DNA from: Chelativorans sp.
GTDB taxonomy: Bacteria > Pseudomonadota > Alphaproteobacteria > Rhizobiales > Rhizobiaceae
Direction: 5' to 3'
Length of the DNA: 64,000 bases
NCBI RefSeq assembly: GCF_031180965.1
Contig: NZ_JAPSLH010000012.1
Span: 1 to 64,000 of the forward strand
Shown one piece after another: positions 1 to 6,848 of this stretch. Under the pieces are notes generated by a model that made no database searches, had not been told where the DNA came from, and worked only from the letters and a program-made list of their open reading frames with translations. Made by a program: the position numbers and the translations under genes. The stretch's first letter is position 1. Every line of letters starts with the position of its first letter.

Positions 1-559
1 CGGGCCCTCAGCATGCCTCCAGGTACCGATCCCTGGAGGGGGAGGTTGCCGCCGCTCTCCCGAACACCCGGTGCGCATCCGGTTCCCGCAAGAGCGATGG
101 GACGGATTGTAAGAGGGCTGCCGGGGACGGGGATAAAGAAACGCAGATATTTTTTCGGCGGCGTGCCGGAGTGAATTAGAACAGAGGTTTAGCTGCGAAG
201 AAAAATTTTGGCCGGCGGAATCCATCCACGCCAAGCGGTTCCCGAATTGCCTGCCGGCACGGGCCCCCCTCTCTTGCGTTTTCCAAGCACTTGCTCGGGG
301 ACAAGCCCGCTCGCAAGCGCAGGAAAACGCTTTCCGGCCGGGTCCCCGCTGCTTCGCAGCGTCCCGGCGTTCGCGGGCCTTTCCATCGTGCCACCGGCAC
401 GATGAATTCGCCTTCGGCGAACCGGCCGCTCACCCCCCGCCAAGGGGGAGATAACGCCGGCATCGGCCTTGCCGGAAGTCGCCAACGCTGGAGATTGCCA
501 CAGGCGCTGGTGCAAAGCGGCTATCACCCCCCACAAAGGGGGAGGGGAGGGAACCCAGA
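1..559. other. Gene-free hairpin mosaic
   Basis: I find no convincing gene here. The stretch is made of short inverted repeats: CCTCCAGG/CCTGGAGG around an 8-nt loop (16-39), GCTGC/GCAGC around TTC (349-361), CATCGTGCC/GGCACGATG around ACC (384-404) and TTCGCC/GGCGAA around TTC (407-421). Two C-tract/G-tract hairpins (about 434-448 and 526-547) resemble the larger repeats at 9131-9268 and 24680-24869. It lies downstream of the WD40 gene, so part may serve as transcript 3' end. Frames of 60-145 codons exist on both strands but look like random open frames in GC-rich DNA. Confidence 0.6.
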
Positions 560-1534
560 CTATGCCGAGATGTCCACGACCCCGCAGTCGCCGGCCTCCG
601 AACCGAAAGCGAGGCGGCGGCCCACACCGTCCCAGCTCATGGCGGTGATCGCGCCCTTGCCAGGCCGGCGCAGCAGCACCTCCTTCGCATCGGCGAAGCG
701 CACGGCCAGGATCATGCCATCCAGATAGCCGATCGCGACGATGTCCTCGGCCGGATGGCAGCAGACCTGCGTAACCATCACACTACCGCGGGTGCCGAGC
801 TCCAGCGGTGCCTTGCCCATAGGCCCGTCCTTGCCCTGGAACGGCCAGACGATGGCGGCCGGCGCGCCGGATGTGGCGAGCCAGCGGCCCTTTGCGCTCC
901 AGGAGAAGCTCTTCACCTTGGCGGGATAGCCGGTCATGCGCATATGCTTGCCGTCGGCAAGCTTCCACCCATGCAGCGCGTTCTCCTGCATGGTGGTGAC
1001 GAGGAAATTGCCGTCCGGCGAGAAGGTGATGCCCGTATGGGCGCCCGCCCATTCAAGCTCGGCCGGCTTTCCCTCGGTGGCCGGAAAATGCAGTGTCGCG
1101 CCATTGTAGCGGGCCACACCGAGCCGCATGCCCTTCGGCGCGAAGGCCAGCCCCTCGACAGAGCGGGGATGCTGAAGCTCGCGTATCCTGCCATCGGCGA
1201 AACGCACATAGGCGGTCCTGCCGCTGGCAAAAGCCACCGCGTCCTGCGGACCGCCGGCAAGGCTCGTTACCCACTTGCGGCCGATCTCCGCGAGCAGGGT
1301 GGCGGAGCCGTCCGCCGAAAGGGCGAAGACCTTGCCGTCCTCGCCGCCCGTCAGCAGCCTTGCGCCGTCGCGCATCGGCGCGGCGGCGAGCAGCCCGTCA
1401 TGCAGCTCCGCCCATTTGTGCCCGTTGTCCAGCCGATGGACGACCCCGTCCGCCAGGGCGAAATGGGGAATGTCGTTCAGCCAGGCCGTGGCGATGCAAT
1501 GGGCGGAGAGATCGAGCGGAGCGACTGTGGGCAT
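560..1534 (-). CDS. WD40 repeat protein, partner of CobW GTPase
   Basis: The 324-residue protein shows repeating beta-propeller blades with motifs such as GITFSPDGNFLVTT, SFSWSAKGRWLATSG and AMSWDGVGRRLAFGSEAG, with no signal peptide or membrane segment, so it is probably a cytoplasmic scaffold. It begins 45 nt downstream of the CobW stop codon on the same strand and is most likely its second cistron. WD40 genes beside CobW GTPases are common in rhizobia, but the molecular role is unknown to me. A role in metal delivery is inference from this neighbour only. The ATG at 1534 has a weak ribosome binding site, so coupling to cobW translation is possible. Confidence 0.8.
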   Translation of the reverse strand: MPTVAPLDLSAHCIATAWLNDIPHFALADGVVHRLDNGHKWAELHDGLLAAAPMRDGARLLTGGEDGKVFALSADGSATLLAEIGRKWVTSLAGGPQDAVAFASGRTAYVRFADGRIRELQHPRSVEGLAFAPKGMRLGVARYNGATLHFPATEGKPAELEWAGAHTGITFSPDGNFLVTTMQENALHGWKLADGKHMRMTGYPAKVKSFSWSAKGRWLATSGAPAAIVWPFQGKDGPMGKAPLELGTRGSVMVTQVCCHPAEDIVAIGYLDGMILAVRFADAKEVLLRRPGKGAITAMSWDGVGRRLAFGSEAGDCGVVDISA

Positions 1535-1579
1535 GTCAGGCTTACGAGATGTGGAGCAAAAGCATGCGGTCCCGCCAGC

Positions 1580-2626
1580 CTAAGCCTGACACGCCTCGAA
1601 GGTGCGCTTCAGGCGCTCCGTGTCGAGTTCGCGGCCGATGAAGACGAGCCGGCTTTCGCGCTTCTCGCCTTCCTTCCACGGGCGCTGATGATCGCCTTCG
1701 ACGATCATGTGGACGCCCTGCACCACATAGCGGTCGGGATCGCCCGCAAGGGCGATGATGCCCTTGAGCCTCAGGATGTTCGGCCCGTCCATCTGGGTGG
1801 TCTTCTGGATCCAGGGGAAGAATTTCTTGGGATCCATCTCGCCGGCCCGCAGCGATATCGAGGTCACGCCCACATCATGGATCAGCGAGAGCTCCCCATG
1901 ATGATGGTGATGATGGTGGTGTTCATGATCATGCTCGTGATCGTGGTCATGATCGTGATGGTGATGATCCTCATGGTCGAGGAAATGCGGGTCGTTCTCC
2001 AGCGCACGCTGCAGGTCGAAGGCGCCGCGGTCGAGCACGTCGGTGAGAGCGACGCCTGCGCGCTGGGTCTTGTGGATGCGCGCGGAGGGGTTGATGGCGC
2101 GGACGGCGGCCTCCACCGAGGCCAGTTCCTCCGGCGTGACGAGGTCCGTCTTATTGAGCACGACCACATCGGCAAAGGCGATCTGGTCGGCGGCCTCGCG
2201 GCTGTCCTTCAGCCGCAGGGGCAGATGCTTGGCATCGACCAGCGCCACCACCGCGTCGAGCTTGGTCTTGGCGCGCACATCCTCGTCCATGAAGAAGGTC
2301 TGCGCGACGGGAGCGGGGTCGGCAAGGCCGGTCGTCTCCACGATGATGGCGTCGAACCGGCCCGGGCGGCGGGTAAGGCCTTCCACCACGCGCACCAGGT
2401 CGCCGCGCACCGTGCAGCAGACGCAGCCATTGTTCATCTCGTAGATCTCCTCGTCGGACTCGACGATGAGATCATTGTCGATGCCGATCTCGCCGAATTC
2501 GTTGACGATGACGGCATAGCGCTTGCCATGGTCCTCCGAGAGGATGCGGTTGAGCAGCGTGGTCTTGCCGGAGCCGAGATAGCCGGTCAGCACGGTGACC
2601 GGGATTTGCGAAGTCTGTTCGGACAT
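1580..2626 (-). CDS. CobW/COG0523-family GTP-binding metallochaperone
   Basis: A 348-residue G3E GTPase. A P-loop GYLGSGKT lies at residues 15-22, the zinc-binding CVCC motif at 68-71, the guanine-specificity motif NKTD near 145, and a CobW C-terminal domain follows. Between the domains, around residues 220-245, is an extreme His/Asp/Glu run that could bind many metal ions. COG0523 proteins insert or allocate Zn, Co or similar metals; the His-rich linker favours zinc or nickel/cobalt. I chose the ATG at 2626 because it starts directly before the family N-terminus; an in-frame ATG at 2665 would add 13 unconserved residues. The WD40 gene follows closely. I see no clear Zur-type palindrome upstream. 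Confidence 0.92.
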   Translation of the reverse strand: MSEQTSQIPVTVLTGYLGSGKTTLLNRILSEDHGKRYAVIVNEFGEIGIDNDLIVESDEEIYEMNNGCVCCTVRGDLVRVVEGLTRRPGRFDAIIVETTGLADPAPVAQTFFMDEDVRAKTKLDAVVALVDAKHLPLRLKDSREAADQIAFADVVVLNKTDLVTPEELASVEAAVRAINPSARIHKTQRAGVALTDVLDRGAFDLQRALENDPHFLDHEDHHHHDHDHDHEHDHEHHHHHHHHGELSLIHDVGVTSISLRAGEMDPKKFFPWIQKTTQMDGPNILRLKGIIALAGDPDRYVVQGVHMIVEGDHQRPWKEGEKRESRLVFIGRELDTERLKRTFEACQA

Positions 2627-2716
2627 GGATTTTCCCGCGGGGCGAAGATGGTCGTTGACGTCCATATAAGAGCCTGCGCGCGCTTTTGCACGAGGCGTCG
2701 TGAAGGTCGCGAGAGG

Positions 2717-3457
2717 CTACTTCAGAAGCGCCAGGTCGAAGCGTTCGACATCGGCGAGCAGCTCGACCAGGCCGCAAACGGCGTGATCGAGAAGTCTTTC
2801 GCCGGCTTCCGCGGTGGCTGCGGCCGCATTGCCGACCACGCCTTCTGGCGAAAGATCGCGCATCATCCAGCCGAAGGCGTGCGGACCATAGGCGCGCAGA
2901 TGCGTGAACTCGCGCGCAAACCCCTCCTGGGCCGAGGGGAAATGGCGCGCCGCCCGCATGTCCACGAGTTCGGGGGCGAGCGCGAGCATCACGGATGTTT
3001 CCACGAAGCCGCCATGGATGCCGAGCGCCCGCTCCTCCTCCCCGACGAGCCCGGGGGGTATGCCGAAGCGCGTCCAGCTGGTCGCGACCGCGAGCATCCC
3101 GTGGCGCGCGCGCAGCTCGGTCGCCGCGATCGTCGTCAGGGGCGAGTTGCCGCCATGCGCATTGAGCAGCACCAGCTTGCGGATGCGCTTGCGGCTCAGC
3201 CTCTCGCCGATGCCGATCCACCGCCTTGCCGCCTCCTCGAAGCTCAGGGAGACCGTGCGCGGATCGTCCGAATGCTCGATCGAATAGCCGACTTTCTCGA
3301 CCGGCAGGAGGTCGAGCGCGATGGTGTCACGGACGCGCTCACTCGCCCGCTCGGCGATGGCCGCGGCAATCATCCAGTCCGTTTCGGGCGGCAGGTGCGG
3401 CCCGTGCTGCTCCGTCGCGCCGAGCGGCAGAAGGGCGATTCTTTCGCGGTCGGCCAC
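2717..3457 (-). CDS. Creatininase-family amidohydrolase
   Basis: The 246-residue protein has the creatininase-family metal motifs: LPLGATEQHGPHLPPETD near the N-terminus (Glu, His and Asp ligands), NAHGGN in the middle and GGFVETSVMLAL further on. The family includes creatinine amidohydrolase, the riboflavin-pathway ArfB hydrolase and the mycofactocin peptidase MftE, so substrate cannot be assigned from sequence alone. The start is taken as GTG 3457, preceded by GGGAG seven bases upstream; the frame stays open to a TTG at 3511, but that stretch is not conserved-looking. It is divergent from the MarR regulator and about 90 bp upstream of cobW on the same strand. A metal-dependent enzyme beside a metallochaperone is suggestive only. 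Confidence 0.82.
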   Translation of the reverse strand: MADRERIALLPLGATEQHGPHLPPETDWMIAAAIAERASERVRDTIALDLLPVEKVGYSIEHSDDPRTVSLSFEEAARRWIGIGERLSRKRIRKLVLLNAHGGNSPLTTIAATELRARHGMLAVATSWTRFGIPPGLVGEEERALGIHGGFVETSVMLALAPELVDMRAARHFPSAQEGFAREFTHLRAYGPHAFGWMMRDLSPEGVVGNAAAATAEAGERLLDHAVCGLVELLADVERFDLALLK

Positions 3458-3644
3458 GGCGCCTCTCCCATTGTCACATGTTTGATACGCCGGTTTGGCA
3501 TTAGCCCGCAAAGGATAGCCGGCGGCGGAAAGCTAGCTTGCGGCTCCATCCGGGGCAAGCCGGCTCACCATTGCCAGGGGCGCGGGCCGAACTATCTTTG
3601 TTGGGCCTGCATCGCCGCCTGGCAGAGCGTCCGGCGCGCAGAGG

Positions 3645-4130
3645 ATGAGTAGCATGTCGCGGATATCCAGGGGCTCCATTATCGGCCAGTTGCAATCGGC
3701 GGCGCGTCTGTCGCGCACGGCGCTCGCCGAAAGGCTTTTCGACCAGGGCCTCTATGCCGGGCAGGACAAGATCATGCTGGCGCTCGACCAGGAAAACGGG
3801 CTGACGCCGGGCCAGCTCGCCGAGAAGCTCGGCGTGCGCCCGCCGACGATCACGAAGACGATCAACCGGCTGGCGGCCCAGGGCTTCCTGGAGAAGCGGG
3901 CGTCGGACACGGATGCCCGGCGGGCGCATGTGTATCTTACCGAAAGCGGCGCGGAGCTCATCCGCGCCATCGAGCGTTCCGTGCGCAAGACGGAAAAGCA
4001 GGCGCTGAAGAGCCTCGACAAGAAGGACCAGAAGGCCCTCGTCAAGCTTCTCGCGCGCATCGAGGCCAATCTGTCCCGCAAGGGAGCGCCGGTCATCGAG
4101 GAGGAAGAGGAGCTGGAGGAAGAAGCCTGA
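3645..4130 (+). CDS. MarR-family transcriptional regulator
   Basis: A 161-residue winged-helix regulator. The HTH lies around residues 56-76 (LTPGQLAEKLGVRPPTITK) and is followed by the wing with the typical DTDARRAHVYLTESG motif, then dimerisation helices and an unusually acidic tail rich in Glu. It is divergent from the creatininase gene and upstream of the DMT transporter, either of which could be a target. The 187-bp divergent gap contains the palindrome AAGCTAGCTT at 3530-3539, a weak operator candidate. An alternative ATG at 3654 would shorten it by three residues. The inducer is unknown. Confidence 0.9.
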   Translation: MSSMSRISRGSIIGQLQSAARLSRTALAERLFDQGLYAGQDKIMLALDQENGLTPGQLAEKLGVRPPTITKTINRLAAQGFLEKRASDTDARRAHVYLTESGAELIRAIERSVRKTEKQALKSLDKKDQKALVKLLARIEANLSRKGAPVIEEEEELEEEA

Positions 4131-4212
4131 CAAACGCCCGCCTGCCGTCCTCCTCGCGCCGGGACATATTTGGTCGCACCCCGTCCCGGTTGCCTTCCCG
4201 CCGCAAAGGCGT

Positions 4213-5202
4213 ATGGCCATCGGCGATGCTCCCACCCGACAAATACCCGGCCCGATGAAGGCGGACGCTCCATCCTACGCAGGCGATACGGCGGCACCGG
4301 CCGCGGCGATCGCGCTGATCTTCGGCTCGGGCGTTCTGTTCTCGCTGCTCGATACCGGCGCCAAGTTCCTCGTCCTGAACGGGCTTGCGGCGCCCTTCGT
4401 CGCCTGGATGCGCTTTGCCGTCCATCTGGCGCTGGTGCTGCTTCTCCTGCGCGCCTGGAGCAACCGTGCCGTGTTCTCGGTGAAGAGCCTGCCCTGGCAG
4501 CTCCTGCGCAGCGGCTTCCTCTTCGGCTCGACCTTTTTCAACTTCCTTGCGCTGAAGACGCTGCAGCTTGCCGAGACGGTCTCCATCGGCTTCTTCGCGC
4601 CGATGCTGATCACCGCGCTTGCCGGTCCCCTGCTCGGCGAATGGGCCGGATGGCGGCGCTGGTCGGCCATCGTCGTCGGCTTTGTTGGCGTGCTGATCGT
4701 CACCCGGCCGGGCTTCGGCGAATTCGGCCTGGGCCATCTCTTTGCCGTAGGCTCGATGACCTGCTACTGCTTTTACGTCATCCTCACGCGCCGCATGGGG
4801 GCGCGCGAGACGGCCGAGAGCCTGATCTTCTACTCCGCCCTCGGGCCGGTCGTCCTGATGGCCCCGGCCGTGCCCCTCTACGCCTCGATGCCCGCCGAAC
4901 CGCTCCACTGGGTGGTGCTCCTTTCGCTCGGACTCTTCGGCGGTATCGGGCACTGGATGCTCATCCTCGCCTTCCGCCAGGCGACCACCTCCGCCCTGGC
5001 GCCCTATCCCTATCTGCAGATCGTCTGGATGGTGGGCCTCGGTTACCTCGTCTTCGATCAGCTGCCGGATGCCTGGACCCTGGCGGGCTCGGCCGTCATC
5101 GTGGCGAGCGGGCTCTACATCATCCATCGCGAGCACCGGCTGCGGCTCGCCAACCGCAGCCTTCCCACCGCGGAAAGCGAGACGCTGGCAAAAAAGCTTT
5201 GA
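4213..5202 (+). CDS. EamA/DMT-family inner-membrane transporter
   Basis: A 329-residue protein with about ten hydrophobic segments arranged as two EamA halves, the typical drug/metabolite transporter fold. Recognisable parts include the first-half LLDTGAKFLVLNG segment, FNFLALKTLQLAETVSIGF and the C-terminal-half SALAPYPYLQIVWMVGLGYLVFDQLPD. Such proteins usually export amino acids, purines or other metabolites; the substrate is unknown here. The ATG at 4213 has AAAGG four bases upstream and is preferred; ATG 4255 is a possible later start. It lies 82 bp after the MarR gene on the same strand and may be co-transcribed or regulated by it. Its stop is 84 bp before the LacI-type gene. Confidence 0.88.
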   Translation: MAIGDAPTRQIPGPMKADAPSYAGDTAAPAAAIALIFGSGVLFSLLDTGAKFLVLNGLAAPFVAWMRFAVHLALVLLLLRAWSNRAVFSVKSLPWQLLRSGFLFGSTFFNFLALKTLQLAETVSIGFFAPMLITALAGPLLGEWAGWRRWSAIVVGFVGVLIVTRPGFGEFGLGHLFAVGSMTCYCFYVILTRRMGARETAESLIFYSALGPVVLMAPAVPLYASMPAEPLHWVVLLSLGLFGGIGHWMLILAFRQATTSALAPYPYLQIVWMVGLGYLVFDQLPDAWTLAGSAVIVASGLYIIHREHRLRLANRSLPTAESETLAKKL

Positions 5203-5286
5203 CCGCCGCGGAAGCGGTGGCATAAGCCTCGCCTAAACAGTTTAAGAAGCGCCGCGCGAGGGCGCCCTTGGCGAGGGAGGGGCACG

Positions 5287-6306
5287 CTGCCGCAAAAGAT
5301 CAAGCTTTCCACCATCGCCGATGCGCTGGGCGTTTCGACCGCCACCGTTTCGCTCGCACTCAGGGACAGCCCGCTCGTCGCCGACGGGACCCGGCAGCGC
5401 ATCAAGGAACATGCGCGCACGATCGGCTATATCTACAACCGCCGGGCAGCCAGCCTGCGCACCTCGCGTTCCGGCATCGTGGGCGTCGTGGTGCATGACA
5501 TCATGAACCCCTTCTTCGCCGAGATCCTGCGTTCCATCGAAAGCGAGCTCGACCGTTCCCGGCAGACCTTTCTCCTCTCCAACCACTACGACCAGCTCGA
5601 GAAGCAGCGCACCTTCATCGACACGCTGCTGCAGCTCGGCGCCGACGGCGTGATCATGTCGCCGGCCATCGGCACGCCGCCGGATGACATCCGGATGGCG
5701 GAAGAAAACGGGCTGCCCACGGTGCTCATCGCCCGGTCGGTGGAAGGGGCCTCGGTGCCCGTCTTCCGCGGCGACGACGCCTATGGGATCGGTCTTGCGA
5801 CGAACCACCTCATTTCACTCGGCCATACGCGCATTGCCATGATTGGCGGCACGGACCAGACATCGACAGGCCGCGACCGCTACCAGGGCTATGTGGCGGC
5901 CATGGAAAGGGCAGGGCTGGAGGTGAGGCCGGACTGGCGCTTTCCCGGCCCGCGCACGAAGCAGGCCGGCTTCGAGGTGACCGGCGCCTTCCTGGCGTTG
6001 AAGGACAAGCCCACCGCGGCCGTGTGCTGGAACGACCTCGTCGCCATCGGACTGATGAACGGCATCGCCCGGGCCGGTCTCGTTCCAGGCGTGGATATTT
6101 CCGTGACTGGTTACGACGATCTGGAGGAGGCGGCCATCGCCACGCCGGCGCTGACCACCGTCTGGAACGGGCAGCGCGAGGTGGGACGACGAGCCGCCCG
6201 CGTGCTCCTCGACCGGCTGAACGGGGCCGAAGTGAACCCGGTCCAGGAGCTGATCAAGCCCGAGCTGCACATCCGCCAGTCGACCTCGAAGCCAGTGGAG
6301 CGGTAG
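5287..6306 (+). CDS. LacI-family transcriptional regulator (probable CTG start)
   Basis: A full-length 339-residue LacI regulator. Residues 4-23 form the HTH (KLSTIADALGVSTATVSLAL) with hinge helix RRAASLRTSR about 50 residues in, followed by a periplasmic-binding-protein-like sugar domain (GVVVHDIMNPFFAEIL, GADGVIMSPA, GRDRYQGYVAAME, SVTGYDDLEEA). No ATG, GTG or TTG occurs in frame between the preceding stop (5200-5202) and GTG 5479, and that GTG would delete the whole DNA-binding domain. The most plausible start is therefore CTG 5287, with GGGAGGGGC just upstream. No sugar gene sits beside it; the alpha-glucoside transporter 7 kb away is a possible target. A sequencing error at the start codon is the alternative. 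Confidence 0.85.
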   Translation: MPQKIKLSTIADALGVSTATVSLALRDSPLVADGTRQRIKEHARTIGYIYNRRAASLRTSRSGIVGVVVHDIMNPFFAEILRSIESELDRSRQTFLLSNHYDQLEKQRTFIDTLLQLGADGVIMSPAIGTPPDDIRMAEENGLPTVLIARSVEGASVPVFRGDDAYGIGLATNHLISLGHTRIAMIGGTDQTSTGRDRYQGYVAAMERAGLEVRPDWRFPGPRTKQAGFEVTGAFLALKDKPTAAVCWNDLVAIGLMNGIARAGLVPGVDISVTGYDDLEEAAIATPALTTVWNGQREVGRRAARVLLDRLNGAEVNPVQELIKPELHIRQSTSKPVER

Positions 6307-6345
6307 GCCGGCGCCCAAGCTAAGCCTCTTGGGAGCGCGCGAAAC

Positions 6346-6774
6346 CTAGTGGGCGGGGCTGCGGCACTCGCCGTGATCGGCGAGGATCTGGATGACGCGG
6401 CACTCGCAGACCTTGCCGTGGCCGCATTCCTCCACCATGCGCTGCAATTCGCCGCGCAGCGCCTGAAGCTTTTCGATCCGCGCCTCGATCTCGCGCAGAT
6501 GGCGCGCGGCAATGCTGTCGGCCTCGTGGCAGGAATTTTGCGGCGTTTCGGTCAGGGAAAGAAGCTCCCTGATATCGGCGACCTCGAAGCCGAGCTCGCG
6601 GGCGTGGCGGATGAAGCTCAGCCGGCTCAGGTCCTTCCCGTCGAACTGGCGGCGGTTGCCTTCGCTGCGGGGTGGGGCGGGCAAGAGCCCGATCTGCTCA
6701 TAAAAGCGGATCGTCGGTACCTTGACGCCGCTTTGCCGGGCAGCCTCGCCGATGGTGAGTGCGCGTGAGTTCAT
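6346..6774 (-). CDS. MerR-family heavy-metal-responsive regulator (ZntR/CadR/PbrR-like)
   Basis: A 142-residue MerR-type activator. The HTH is at residues 5-24 (ALTIGEAARQSGVKVPTIRF, then YEQIGLL), followed by the long dimerisation helix. Metal ligands expected of the Zn/Cd/Pb branch are visible: Cys82 in the loop before the helix, and a C-terminal cluster Cys117, His119, Cys123, Cys125 and Cys137. I used ATG 6774, which starts at the conserved MNSRALTIGE and has an AAGAAG ribosome binding site; the frame is open further upstream but into the divergent promoter. It faces the P-type ATPase gene across a MerR-style operator and most likely activates it when the metal is in excess. Confidence 0.93.
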   Translation of the reverse strand: MNSRALTIGEAARQSGVKVPTIRFYEQIGLLPAPPRSEGNRRQFDGKDLSRLSFIRHARELGFEVADIRELLSLTETPQNSCHEADSIAARHLREIEARIEKLQALRGELQRMVEECGHGKVCECRVIQILADHGECRSPAH

Positions 6775-6782
6775 TTTTCTTC

Positions 6783-6814
6783 TTGCTCCTATAGTGACTA
6801 GAGGAAGTAGGTAT
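6783..6814 (+). promoter_or_regulatory. MerR-type promoter/operator of the metal ATPase gene
   Basis: A -35-like TTGCTC (6783-6788) is followed after 19 bp by a -10-like TAGGTA (6808-6813). The long spacer contains the imperfect dyad CTCCTATAG / CTAGAGGAAG. Over-long 19-20 bp spacers with a dyad are the hallmark of MerR-regulated promoters, and the dyad resembles the PbrR/CadR operator as I remember it. It sits exactly between the divergent merR and ATPase genes. The proposed -10 overlaps the first in-frame ATG (6813), which bears on the start of the ATPase. Confidence 0.72.
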
Positions 6815-6848
6815 GGCTCCGAAGCATTCAAGGCGACGAGGCACTGAA

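Noticed and set aside
1900-1985. Tandem GATGATGGTGAT-like pattern resembling a microsatellite
   Set aside because: It is the codon run for the His/Asp/Glu-rich linker of the CobW protein, not a non-coding repeat.
755-3652. Very long plus-strand open frame (over 900 codons) opposite the WD40, cobW and creatininase genes
   Set aside because: It is antisense to genes with clear motifs, its translation is low-complexity His/Arg/Gly-rich, and it arises from GC-skewed codon positions.
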